Notes under the pieces: generated by a model
Seen by the model: only the letters and a program-made list of their open reading frames with translations
What the model was told of the DNA's origin: nothing
The model's database searches: none
Position numbers and translations under genes: made by a program
Source: Paenibacillus artemisiicola
GTDB taxonomy: Bacteria > Bacillota > Bacilli > Paenibacillales > Paenibacillaceae
Direction: 5' to 3'
Assembly: GCF_017652985.1 (NCBI RefSeq)
Contig: NZ_JAGGDJ010000002.1
Span: 310,001-374,000 of the forward strand
Length of the DNA stretch: 64,000 bases
Shown: piece by piece, positions 34,227 to 42,881 of the stretch
Layout: each line of letters starts with the position of its first letter
Numbering within the stretch: the stretch's first letter is position 1

Positions 34227-34884
34227 CCATGTCAGCACCGCGTGGCCTGAGCTGATTCAGGCGCTGCTGGAGACGTTGTATATGCTGGTGTTGACGATCC
34301 CCATCGCGGTCGCGATCGGGACGCCGCTTGGCACCATCTTATTCCTGACCCGGCCGAATTCATTTCTCAAGTGGCCGAAATTTTACTTGGTTCTCAACGG
34401 GTTCGTCAATATCATGCGGTCCTTTCCGTTCCTGATCCTCATGATCGCGATCATTCCGTTTACCCGCCTCGTGGTCGGCACGGCGCTCGGGACGACGGCC
34501 GCGACCGTGCCCATGATCATTAACGCGGTCCCGTATTTCGCCCGATTCATCGAGCAGATTCTTCTGGAAGTCAACCGCGGCGTCGTGGAAGCCGCCGAAT
34601 CGATGGGCGCGAGCAAATTCCAAATTGTCTGGAAGGTGCTGTACACGGAAGCCCGCTCCGGGATCGCCAATTCGATTACCATCGTCACGGTCAGCTTCTT
34701 GTCCTATTCGACGGTCGCGGGGCTCGTCGGCGGAGGAGGGATCGGCGATTTCGCCATCCGGTACGGCTACTACCGGTATGAGACCGACGTGATGTTCGTG
34801 ACGATCATCATCATGGTGCTGTTCGTTCAAGTCTTCCAGTTTGCCGGCAACTACATCGTGCGCAAATTGGATAAACGGTTGTAA
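34219..34884 (+). CDS. MetI-like ABC transporter permease
   Basis: A 221-residue permease with five predicted membrane helices and the family's start (LIQALLETLYMLVLTIPIAVAIGTPLG). FVNIMRSFPFLILMIAIIPFTRLVVGTALG is strongly MetI-like, and the EAA loop VVEAAESMGASKFQIVWKVL near residue 133 couples to the ATPase. It forms the MetQNI-type importer with the two genes upstream. The ATG lies inside the end of the ATPase gene, and a DszA-like gene starts 16 bases after its stop, which ties transporter and oxygenases into one transcript. Confidence 0.9.
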   Translation: MLSHVSTAWPELIQALLETLYMLVLTIPIAVAIGTPLGTILFLTRPNSFLKWPKFYLVLNGFVNIMRSFPFLILMIAIIPFTRLVVGTALGTTAATVPMIINAVPYFARFIEQILLEVNRGVVEAAESMGASKFQIVWKVLYTEARSGIANSITIVTVSFLSYSTVAGLVGGGGIGDFAIRYGYYRYETDVMFVTIIIMVLFVQVFQFAGNYIVRKLDKRL

Positions 34885-34900
34885 GAAGGGAGGGGCGAAC

Positions 34901-36280
34901 ATGCCGAAAAAGATCCATCTCAACGCCTTCGAGATGAACTGCGTCGGCCATATCGCGCACGGGCTGTGGCGTCATCCGGCCAACACCCGCCATCGGTACA
35001 CCGATGTCCGCTATTGGACGGAGCTCGCGGAGCTGCTCGAACGCGGAAAGTTCGACGCGCTCTTCTTGGCCGATGTCGTGGGGGTATACGATGTTTACAA
35101 GCAAGGGCCGGAGACGGCCATTCGCGAGGCGGTGCAGATTCCTTGCAACGATCCGCTGCTCGTCGTCCCGCCGATGGCGCTCGCGACGCGGCATCTGGCC
35201 TTCGCCGTCACGTTCTCCACGACGTACGAGAAGCCCTTCGCGCACGCAAGACGCATGTCGACGCTCGACCATCTGACCCAAGGACGAGTGGCGTGGAACG
35301 TCGTCACGTCTTACTTGCCGAGCGCGGCCCGTAACTTCGGTCTGAACCGGATGATCGCGCACGACGAGCGCTACGAGATCGCGGACGAATTCCTGGATGT
35401 CTCCTATAAGCTGTGGGAAGGCAGTTGGGAAGACGATGCGGTCGTTCGCGATGCCGGGAAAGGGATCTACACGGATCCCGGGAAAGTCCACCTCATTGAT
35501 CATGACGGCCGTTACTTTAAGGTGGCCGGGCCGCACTTGAGCGAGCCTTCCGCGCAGCGGACGCCGGTCATCTACCAGGCCGGCAGCTCTTCGCGGGGGC
35601 GCGCGTTCGCCGCGAAGCACGCGGAGGCGGTGTTCCTCGGAGGCGGGAGCACGGAAGCCTTGAAGCGCAACGCGGACGACATTCGCAAGCAAGCCGCCGC
35701 CATCGGGCGGAATCCGGCGCATATCAAGCTGTTGACGGGCTTGCTTGCGATCGTCGGGAGAACGCGCGAGGAAGCGAAGCGCAAATACGAGGACTTCCAA
35801 GCGCTCTATAGCCTGGAAGGGGTGCTGGCGCATTATGGCGGCGGAAGCGGGTACGATCTGTCCGCGTATGCGCCGGACGAGGTGCTGACCTATGCGGAAA
35901 CGGACCACGGGCGGACGGCTGCGGCCCAATTCACGAAGGACAGCCCGCGGCCCAAAACGATTCGCGAAGTCAAGGAGACGTTAGGGACGCTCGGCGGGCG
36001 GGGATTGTTCGTCGTCGGGACGCCGGAGGAGGTCGCCGACCGCATCCAATACTGGGTCGAAGCAACCGGCATCGACGGCTTCAACGTCATCCAGATTCTG
36101 TCTCCCGATACGTTGCGCGATTTCATCGAGCTGGTTGTGCCCGTGCTGCAGCGCAGGGGGGTGTTCCGGGAGGAATACGAGGAATCGACCTTGCGGGAAC
36201 GCCTGTTCGGCGCAGGGAACAGCAGACTGCCGGACGATCATCCGGGAGCGGCTTATCGCAAGCAAACTACCTTGACCTAA
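34901..36280 (+). CDS. DszA/NtaA/DmoA-family LLM-class flavin monooxygenase, copy 1
   Basis: A 459-residue luciferase-like (bacterial TIM-barrel) monooxygenase using FMNH2 from a separate reductase. Family marks are LLERGKFDALFLADVVGVYDVYKQG near residue 45, FAVTFSTTYEKPFAHARRMSTLDHLTQGRVAWNVVTS near residue 105, HDERYEIADEFLDVSYKLWEGSWEDDAVV near residue 150, PVIYQAGSSSRGRAFAAKHAEAVF near residue 225 and a C-terminal ELVVPVLQRRGVFREEYEESTLRERLFG. DszA cleaves C-S in dibenzothiophene sulfone, and DmoA oxidises dimethyl sulfide. ATG at 34901 with GGGAGG upstream. Paralogue of the gene at 38542. Confidence 0.9.
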   Translation: MPKKIHLNAFEMNCVGHIAHGLWRHPANTRHRYTDVRYWTELAELLERGKFDALFLADVVGVYDVYKQGPETAIREAVQIPCNDPLLVVPPMALATRHLAFAVTFSTTYEKPFAHARRMSTLDHLTQGRVAWNVVTSYLPSAARNFGLNRMIAHDERYEIADEFLDVSYKLWEGSWEDDAVVRDAGKGIYTDPGKVHLIDHDGRYFKVAGPHLSEPSAQRTPVIYQAGSSSRGRAFAAKHAEAVFLGGGSTEALKRNADDIRKQAAAIGRNPAHIKLLTGLLAIVGRTREEAKRKYEDFQALYSLEGVLAHYGGGSGYDLSAYAPDEVLTYAETDHGRTAAAQFTKDSPRPKTIREVKETLGTLGGRGLFVVGTPEEVADRIQYWVEATGIDGFNVIQILSPDTLRDFIELVVPVLQRRGVFREEYEESTLRERLFGAGNSRLPDDHPGAAYRKQTTLT

Positions 36281-36293
36281 CAGGAGGATCAGG

Positions 36294-38519
36294 ATGTCGA
36301 TTAATCTAGAAGCGCTGTCCGCCGCAGAGCCCGGCGTGCCGCATGGGTTGGCGCTTGCGTACGCGCTTGGGGAACTGCCGATGGATCTTCGCCGACACGG
36401 AGTCGCGGCGACCCGGGACTCCGGGTCTTACCGGCTGCTCCGACAACAGGGGCATGACGATTTTCTCGCGTTCGAGGACCCCGTCCGGGCGCTTCGGCGG
36501 CTCGCCGCGGGCGAGAGCGTCGCGGTGATCGGTCTTCAGCTGACGGAGCGGCGGCATGCGATCCTCGTGCGTTCGGGGTCCGCGCTGCGTTCCGCGGCGG
36601 ATCTGAAGGGGGCGGTCATCGGAATCGCGGAGGACGACCCGGCGAAGCTCGGCTTGCGCAAGCGGGAGGCCGCCAAGCAGATCGACGAAGCGCTGCAACA
36701 AGCGGGGATATCGGCCGGCCGGCCGGAATTGGCGGAGCTATCGGCCGCGAACGTTCAGGAGGGCGGAGGTACGAGCCGAAGAGCGCTTCAAGCCCTGCTT
36801 CGGGGCGAAGCGGATGCCGTGTACGTCGGGCGCGGGGATGCGATCGAAGCCCGAAGATGGCTGGAGGTTCGGGAATTGGAAGATTTCCGCCCCGTCACCC
36901 CGGAACTTACGGCGCTGCTCGTAACGGCGCGGTGGCTTCGGGAGGAGCAGGACGCGATAGCACGGATCCTGGGTCATCTCCGCCTGGCCGCGGAATGGGC
37001 GATTCGTCATCCGGAAGAAGCGAACCGGCTGGCGGCCGCGCAGCTCGGGGTCGCCGAGCACGCGATCGGCTCCCTGTACTCGGAGCGGCTCCATCGCCAA
37101 TTCGGCGTTGAAGCGACCGATTCGAAATGGCATCGGTTCGTTCGCCTTCATCAAGAGCTGAAAGCCGGCGGCTGGCTGCAGGGCGAGTTTGCGCTGGATG
37201 CCGCGCAGGCGGAGGCGCTCCAGCGCGAGGCCATGGAGCTCGCGGAAAGCGGCGAGCTCGAGCCGCCGCAGCGCGAGCCGCTTTCCCTGTATGCGGAGCG
37301 GGATTTGCCGCTTGCTTTCTTTCGCGACCGTCCGCAAGCGCGGCGCTTGCGCAGCGACGAAGAGGCGCTGGAGGCGGCGCGAATCTTCGCGGACGAAATT
37401 CGGCCGGGCGCGTCGGACCGCGACCGCGGACGCCGGCTGCCGCTGAAGGAGATGCGGCGGCTGGCCGAGCTGGGCCTGCTCGGGCTGGTCGTGCCCAAAG
37501 CCTATGGCGGACCCGAGATTAGCACGCGAACGCTCGTGGATATTTTCAAGCTCATCTCGCACGCCGATGGATCGATCGGCCAAATTCCGCAGAACCATCA
37601 TTTTTTCGTCAAAACGATTGAATTGATCGGCAGCGAGCAGCAAAAGCGTTTCTTTTTCGGCGAAGCGATGAATGGCGCCCAGTTCGGCAACGGATTAGCG
37701 GAACGAAGCCGCGGCGGGGGAGCAAGGAAAATCGCGACGTCTCTTCGCGCATCGGACGGAAACGACGGCGACTACGTGCTTGACGGAAGCAAGTTTTATT
37801 CGACGGGCGCGCTCTACGCGCACTGGATTCCCGTCACCGCCTTGAACGAGGCGGAGCAGCGGATGACCGCGTTCGTGCCGCGGCACGCGGCAGGCGTCGC
37901 CGTGCTTGACGATTGGTCGGGCATCGGCCAGCGAACGACCGCGAGCGGCAGCGTCGTGCTCCGGAACGTGAAGGTTCCGGGGAAGCACGTGCTGCCGCAT
38001 TGGCGAATCTTCGAAGGCCCGCAATATTTCTCGGCGTTCGGTCAGATTATGCACGCGGCGATCGATATCGGCATCGCGCGCGCGGCTTTGGAGGATGCCG
38101 CGGCTTTCGTGCGGACCCGCACGCGCCCCGCTTACGGCAGCGGCGTCGCGACGGCGGCCGAGGAACCCGATCTGATCCGCCGCTTCGGGGAGCTCGGCAT
38201 TCGGCTGCAGGCGGCCGAAGCGCTGCTGGACCGCGCCGCCGGCGCGATCGACCTGGCGAAAGCCGACTTGAACGCGCAAACGGCCGGACAGGCGACGCTG
38301 ACCGTCGACTCGGCGAAGTGGCTCGTGACGGAAACGGCCATCGAGATTACGAACGCGCTCTTCGAAGTCGCCGGCACGTCCTCCATGGACCGCAAATATA
38401 ATTTTGACCGCCATTGGCGCAACGTTCGCATCCATACCCTTCACGATCCGGCCCGGCTGAAGCTGCATCATGTCGGCAAGTGGTTTTTGAACGGGGTCTA
38501 CCACGAATATCGCATTTAG
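36294..38519 (+). CDS. Fusion of a DszB/SsuA-like domain with an SfnB-like flavin monooxygenase
   Basis: A 741-residue single frame. Residues about 1-330 resemble the NMT1/SsuA fold and especially the sulfinate desulfinase DszB, best seen in AAEWAIRHPEEANRLAAAQL followed by GVAEHAIGSLY and WLQGEF (DszB has a comparable HSDAVTSLHAANLGVS region). No signal peptide precedes it, so it is cytoplasmic, and the DszB catalytic Cys position appears to be Pro (near EPGVPHG). Residues about 350-741 form an acyl-CoA-dehydrogenase-like monooxygenase of the SfnB sulfur-acquisition type (GSKFYSTGALYAHW, DDWSGIGQRTTASG, RHWRNVRIHTLHDPARLK). AGGAGG lies upstream of the ATG. Both halves are in one frame with no stop between. 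I know of no described fusion like this. Confidence 0.8.
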   Translation: MSINLEALSAAEPGVPHGLALAYALGELPMDLRRHGVAATRDSGSYRLLRQQGHDDFLAFEDPVRALRRLAAGESVAVIGLQLTERRHAILVRSGSALRSAADLKGAVIGIAEDDPAKLGLRKREAAKQIDEALQQAGISAGRPELAELSAANVQEGGGTSRRALQALLRGEADAVYVGRGDAIEARRWLEVRELEDFRPVTPELTALLVTARWLREEQDAIARILGHLRLAAEWAIRHPEEANRLAAAQLGVAEHAIGSLYSERLHRQFGVEATDSKWHRFVRLHQELKAGGWLQGEFALDAAQAEALQREAMELAESGELEPPQREPLSLYAERDLPLAFFRDRPQARRLRSDEEALEAARIFADEIRPGASDRDRGRRLPLKEMRRLAELGLLGLVVPKAYGGPEISTRTLVDIFKLISHADGSIGQIPQNHHFFVKTIELIGSEQQKRFFFGEAMNGAQFGNGLAERSRGGGARKIATSLRASDGNDGDYVLDGSKFYSTGALYAHWIPVTALNEAEQRMTAFVPRHAAGVAVLDDWSGIGQRTTASGSVVLRNVKVPGKHVLPHWRIFEGPQYFSAFGQIMHAAIDIGIARAALEDAAAFVRTRTRPAYGSGVATAAEEPDLIRRFGELGIRLQAAEALLDRAAGAIDLAKADLNAQTAGQATLTVDSAKWLVTETAIEITNALFEVAGTSSMDRKYNFDRHWRNVRIHTLHDPARLKLHHVGKWFLNGVYHEYRI

Positions 38520-38541
38520 GCGAAGGAGGGCGGCACGGGCA

Positions 38542-39912
38542 ATGGGGAAACGAATCATCATGAATGCGTTCGATATGAACGGCGCGATGCACAATTCGCA
38601 CGGCTTATGGAAGCATCCGGACAGCGAGCGGCATCGCTATACCGAGCTGGCGTATTGGGCGGAGATGGCGAGGCTGCTGGAACGGGGAAGGTTCGACGCT
38701 CTGTTCCTTGCGGACGTGGTCGGCATCTACGACGTCTATAAGCAAAGCCGCGATCCCGCCATCCGGGATGCCGTGCAGGTGCCGCTGAACGACCCGGCGC
38801 TCATCGTGCCGGCGATGGCCGCCGTGACGGAGCATTTGTCGTTTGCCGTTACCGTTACGACGACCTACGAGCATCCGTATGCGCACGCCAGGCGCTTCTC
38901 GACGCTGGATCACCTGACGAACGGCAGAATCGCGTGGAACATCGTAACGTCGTATCTGCCGAATGCCGCGTTGAATCATGGCTTGGACGGGATGATCAAG
39001 CACGACGACCGGTACGAATTGGCCGACGAGTTCTTGGAGGTCGTCTATAAGCTCTGGGAAGGCAGCTGGGAAGCGGACGCGGTGGTGCGGGACGTCGTCC
39101 GCGGCGTGTACGCGGAACCGGGCAAAGTCCATCGGATCGATCACGAAGGCCGGTTCTTCACGGTTCCCGGACCTCATCTTAGCGAGCCTTCGCCGCAGCG
39201 CACGCCGGTCCTATACCAAGCGGGGAGCTCGGAGCGAGGTCGCGACTTCGCGGCCAAGCACGCGGAATGCGTCTTCGTCGGAGGCAATTCCGCGGCTTCG
39301 CTCAGGTCGAATATCGAGGCGATCCGGAACCAAGCCGAGCGGTTGGGCCGGGATCCGCGGCGCATCAAGATGTTCACCGGATTGAACGTAGTCGTCGGGA
39401 ACACGAGAGCCGAAGCGGAAAACAAGCTGAAGGACTATGCCGCTCTCTGGAGCCCGGAGGCGGCGCTTGCCCAATTCGGCGGCTCCAGCGGCTATGATTT
39501 GTCGGCGTACGCGCCGGATGAATATCTCGCTTACAAGGCGACCGATCATGGGCAGAGCAGAGCCGCCCAATATACGAAACACGTCCCGAACCGGCTGACG
39601 GTGAAGGAAGTCATGGAGCGAATCGGAACGTTGGACCGCCGGCAGGGGCGAATGCTGGTGGGCACGCCGGCCGATATCGCGGATGGCATGCAGGAGCAGT
39701 TGGAGGAGACGGGGCTGGACGGCTTCAACCTTGCCCATCTGATCACGCCGGGCAGCTTGCGGGAATTCGTCGACCTTGTCGTTCCCGAGCTTCAGCGCCG
39801 GGGAATCTATCAGACCGATTATGAGCCCGGGACCCTGCGAGAGAAGCTCTTCGGTGCGGGGAACCGGCTGCTGCCGAAGGATCATGCCGCCTCGCAATAC
39901 CGGAGAGGTTAA
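38542..39912 (+). CDS. DszA/NtaA/DmoA-family LLM-class flavin monooxygenase, copy 2
   Basis: A 456-residue paralogue of the gene at 34901; nearly every family segment is shared (HGLWKHPDSERHRYTELAYW, LERGRFDALFLADVVGIYDVYKQ, RIAWNIVTSYLPNAALNHGL, PELQRRGIYQTDYEPGTLREKLFGAGN). It should use FMNH2 and O2 to attack a C-S or C-N bond in a sulfone, sulfide or amine acid. AAGGAGGG lies upstream and the gap from the fusion gene is 22 bases. It is last gene of the cluster and is followed by a large terminator. Divergence from copy 1 suggests a second substrate or a successive step. Confidence 0.9.
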   Translation: MGKRIIMNAFDMNGAMHNSHGLWKHPDSERHRYTELAYWAEMARLLERGRFDALFLADVVGIYDVYKQSRDPAIRDAVQVPLNDPALIVPAMAAVTEHLSFAVTVTTTYEHPYAHARRFSTLDHLTNGRIAWNIVTSYLPNAALNHGLDGMIKHDDRYELADEFLEVVYKLWEGSWEADAVVRDVVRGVYAEPGKVHRIDHEGRFFTVPGPHLSEPSPQRTPVLYQAGSSERGRDFAAKHAECVFVGGNSAASLRSNIEAIRNQAERLGRDPRRIKMFTGLNVVVGNTRAEAENKLKDYAALWSPEAALAQFGGSSGYDLSAYAPDEYLAYKATDHGQSRAAQYTKHVPNRLTVKEVMERIGTLDRRQGRMLVGTPADIADGMQEQLEETGLDGFNLAHLITPGSLREFVDLVVPELQRRGIYQTDYEPGTLREKLFGAGNRLLPKDHAASQYRRG

Positions 39913-39940
39913 AACGAGGTTAAACCAGCCCAAGAACGGT

Positions 39941-40000
39941 AAAGGCAGTTCACCGGAACGGCTCGCGTCCGATACGCGGCCATTCCGGCGAACTGCCTTT
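39941..40000. terminator. Bidirectional terminator ending the cluster
   Basis: AAAGGCAGTTCACCGGAA (39941-39958) pairs perfectly apart from small differences with TTCCGGCGAACTGCCTTT (39983-40000), between convergent genes. Confidence 0.8.
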
Positions 40001-40019
40001 GTTTGTCGATTATGGGGCG

Positions 40020-41969
40020 CTATTTCTGCCGCAGCAGCATCGTCCACATGTCGGGGCTCTCGTAACCGAGTCTCCAGGCCGCGATGCCGGCCAAGCCGTA
40101 TTTCTTGACGAGGTCGACGCGCGCTTTGACCGTGTCCGGCGTCTCCGCCCAAAAGACATGCTGGTGGCCGTCTTGCTCGTACGTGTACTTCACCTGGTTG
40201 GCCGCCGAATCGTATACGCCCGCGGCATGCTCTCGCTTGATCAGTCCGGGCAGAGCGGCCATGGTTATCGCTTTGCTGCTTAACAGCTTGCCGTCCGCAT
40301 CCAGCGTCCAGTCTCTGACGTAGAAGGGGATGCCGAGCATCAGCTTGCTTGCCGGGACGCCGTAAGCCAAATAGTTTTTGATGCCTTGCTCGGCCCAGGG
40401 CAGCTGGGCGACCGAGCCGGCTTCCTCGCTGCCGCGCCAATGCTGGTCGTAGGCCATGATGACGACCGTATCGACGATTTCGCCAAGCTTGGCACGATCG
40501 TACGCGGAGTAGATGTCCCATTTGACGTCCCCGCGCGGCAGATCGATCGATACCGTCAGCTTATTCCGATGCGCGGCCTCGGTTAAATCGCGAACGAACG
40601 ACGTATACAGCATCTTGTCGGCTCCGTCGACCATCTCGAAATCGAGATTCACGCCGGCCGCGCCAAGCGCGGACAGCTTCTTCACGAGCGAAGCGATAAA
40701 CCGGCTTTGGCCCTCCGGATTGCGGAGAAACGCGCTGGTCAGCGTCTTATCGTTCTGATTATGGACGATCGGCGTCAGCTTCGTCCCGGCTCCTCTCAAC
40801 GTCTTGACCAGCCCGGGATCGGAATCATCGATCATCGTTCCGTCGGCCGAACCCAACTCGAACCAGTTCGGCGCATCGTAATCGAGTCCTTGCGTCGGCC
40901 GCACTTGCGAAAGCACGGTCTGCGTCGTCTGGGTCCCGTTCCAGCCCAAATAGACGAGCTCTTTTGCGTTGCTCCACAGCGTTCGGCCATCGGCCGCAAC
41001 GACGGCGGAATCGCGGAACCGCGCGGCGTATGCGGCAGCGGCTTTGAGCGTATGGAACGACCGCAGCGGCTTCCCGGATTGCCGTACCGTCAAGTAAGGC
41101 ACGTTCGTCCACCATTCGCGCCCTTCGCTTTCGATTACGGCGCCGGGAAGCCGCTTGGCGAGCGAGAGCGCTTGGGCGAGACCGTAATACGCCTTCACCG
41201 GCTTTCCGTTTTGGAGAACGGCAAAAGCGGGGATATTCGAATAAACGACTGCGTTCGTAGCGGAATTCGACACCGTACTGCCCGGCACCTTCGCGGAAGC
41301 CCGAATGGCATCGAGCAGGAACCCGTACTTGAGCGCGCCGGACGGGCCGCCGTTGACATGGACTTCATAGACGGGCGTCTGATCCCGCTGCTCCCGTTCC
41401 TGGGCGTCCGACAGATTGTCCCATACCCATTGGTTGGACGATAGCTCGATAATATGTACATTGCCGTACGCAGCGGCCGCTTTCTTGGCTTCGGCAAGCG
41501 TAGCGAAGCTCCAATTCGGCAGCGTCCGATCGCCCTGATACATCCTGTAGTCGGCATATACGGCCGAAACCCAGCCTGGCTTCTCCAAGTCGCGGATTTG
41601 GGAGAAGGGCTGCTTAGCCGCGAACGCTTGGGCTTCCGCAAGCGTCTTGAACTCGCAAGCCGCCGTCGAGAACCCGTTCGCGTACACCTTATAACGAGGG
41701 AAATCGTCCCAGATCCACAGACGATCGGCGGTCTTCTCGACGTGGCTGTAGGCGAACGAGCGCGCGTACGCGATCGCGCCGGCGGCGGATGAAAACTCTT
41801 GCAGCGCTTTGTCGTTCTGGTAGACGCGGTATTTCGTCATGTTGTCGATCCCGGCGCTTTCGGCATTCGCCGTCGCCGTGATGCCCAGTCCGGTCTGTAC
41901 GACTAAGAAGGCAGCCGTCAGCGCCGTCCATGTTGTGATGCGAATGAAAATCACTCCTCCTCTAACCAT
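40020..41969 (-). CDS. Secreted GH18-type protein with six N-terminal repeats
   Basis: About 640 residues with a signal peptide (TTWTALTAAFLVVQTGLGITATANA). Residues about 45-310 hold six degenerate repeats of some 43 residues, each starting Y-x-V/M-Y-x-N/G and ending W-x-N/D, with an AxAxA helix between (SPOR-like in look). The C-terminal domain is a glycoside hydrolase 18 barrel (VYLGWNG, LTPIVHNQ, GVNLDFEMVDG with catalytic Glu near residue 430, VIMAYDQHWRG, GIAAWRLGYE), similar to spore-cortex-lytic/peptidoglycan-acting YaaH-YdhD type chitinase-like proteins. Start uncertain: ATG 41969 has no ribosome site, whereas GAGGAGG precedes GTG 41954 too closely and ATT 41945 at ideal distance. 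Confidence 0.8.
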   Translation of the reverse strand: MVRGGVIFIRITTWTALTAAFLVVQTGLGITATANAESAGIDNMTKYRVYQNDKALQEFSSAAGAIAYARSFAYSHVEKTADRLWIWDDFPRYKVYANGFSTAACEFKTLAEAQAFAAKQPFSQIRDLEKPGWVSAVYADYRMYQGDRTLPNWSFATLAEAKKAAAAYGNVHIIELSSNQWVWDNLSDAQEREQRDQTPVYEVHVNGGPSGALKYGFLLDAIRASAKVPGSTVSNSATNAVVYSNIPAFAVLQNGKPVKAYYGLAQALSLAKRLPGAVIESEGREWWTNVPYLTVRQSGKPLRSFHTLKAAAAYAARFRDSAVVAADGRTLWSNAKELVYLGWNGTQTTQTVLSQVRPTQGLDYDAPNWFELGSADGTMIDDSDPGLVKTLRGAGTKLTPIVHNQNDKTLTSAFLRNPEGQSRFIASLVKKLSALGAAGVNLDFEMVDGADKMLYTSFVRDLTEAAHRNKLTVSIDLPRGDVKWDIYSAYDRAKLGEIVDTVVIMAYDQHWRGSEEAGSVAQLPWAEQGIKNYLAYGVPASKLMLGIPFYVRDWTLDADGKLLSSKAITMAALPGLIKREHAAGVYDSAANQVKYTYEQDGHQHVFWAETPDTVKARVDLVKKYGLAGIAAWRLGYESPDMWTMLLRQK

Positions 41970-42084
41970 GCTAGCAAGTGTGTACGCGGCGAAAGGGCTT
42001 GAGTTGCGCTGAAACGACATATTCCGACAAAAATCCAGAAATTGGCTGGCCTCGATTAAGGTTGCAATTAAGGACAATAGATAA

Positions 42085-42162
42085 GAAAAATCCCCTCCGG
42101 CCGGCAGCGGAGAGGGCATCGATTCGATGTCCGATCGTTGCCGGCCAAGAGGGGATTTTTCC
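42085..42162 (-). terminator. Large terminator hairpin after the TetR gene
   Basis: Arms AAAAATCCCCTC...GGCCGGCA and TGCCGGCC...GAGGGGATTTTT form a long stem with an A/T-tailed base, active in either direction. Confidence 0.85.
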
Positions 42163-42215
42163 TTTACACGCGTGGAATGTCATGATCGTTACGGGCTATA
42201 AGTTCGAAGATTCCG

Positions 42216-42836
42216 TCAAACGGGGCCGGAATCTCTCGCGATCGCGTGCATGGCAGCCGCCCCGGCCCGATTGAAGTGGAGGGAGAAGTTCAGTTCGACC
42301 ATGTCCTTCAATTGCTTCGCCATTTCCGTCGGCGTTAGGGGCATATTCGTTTGGATCCACCATTCCACCACGCCGACGAATGCCGACGTCATATATTGAA
42401 CGGCTGCTTCTTGATTTGAAGCCTCGCGCAAAACCTCTTTCTTGAGCCGCTCCGCAATGCCGTTCTTGACCATGGCCACCAGCTGTTCCTTAAAGCAGAC
42501 CAAGCCTTTGTTGTTCAACATCGAGGCATAAAATACAAAATGCTTCTCCAGATGCCGGAACAGCGGAAGGGGAGATTGAACGATATCCGAACACGGTTCA
42601 TCCGGATTCGATAACATGCAGTGGGCGACCATCTGACTCAAATGATCCTTGATGCATTGATCAAGCAGATCGTATTTATCCGCGTAATGCAGATACAGCG
42701 TTCCCCGGTTAAGATCCGCCTTTTGCGCGATATCGTTGATCGTAATCCGATCGAACGCTTTCTCCGCCATCAATTCGATTAACGCGTTTTGGATGGCTTG
42801 CCTCGTTTTGGGAATTCTCCGGTCCGTTTTTGGCAC
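42216..42836 (-). CDS. TetR-family transcriptional regulator
   Basis: A 206-residue regulator: DRRIPKTRQAIQNALIEL, then ITINDIAQKADLNRGTLYLHYADKYDLLDQC as helix-turn-helix, and a TetR_C_7-like C-terminal domain. The GTG at 42836 is chosen because AGAGGTGG lies seven bases upstream; the frame extends to 42869 without support. It is a paralogue of the regulator at 28861. It is divergent from a FrnE-like/OYE operon, with inverted-repeat operators in the gap (TGTTAATTAGTTAACA at 42882 and GTTAATTAATCAACTAAC at 42959), so it probably represses both itself and that operon. Confidence 0.88.
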   Translation of the reverse strand: MPKTDRRIPKTRQAIQNALIELMAEKAFDRITINDIAQKADLNRGTLYLHYADKYDLLDQCIKDHLSQMVAHCMLSNPDEPCSDIVQSPLPLFRHLEKHFVFYASMLNNKGLVCFKEQLVAMVKNGIAERLKKEVLREASNQEAAVQYMTSAFVGVVEWWIQTNMPLTPTEMAKQLKDMVELNFSLHFNRAGAAAMHAIARDSGPV

Positions 42837-42881
42837 GAAACCACCTCTGCTCTCCAGACGAATGTACAAAAACCGATCGCG

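Noticed and set aside
34811..35929. 372-codon minus-strand frame opposite the first DszA-like gene
   Set aside because: Shadow; the plus-strand gene has a strong ribosome site and full-length family match.
39211..40521. 436-codon minus-strand frame across the cluster end
   Set aside because: Runs through two real genes and a terminator; no domain.
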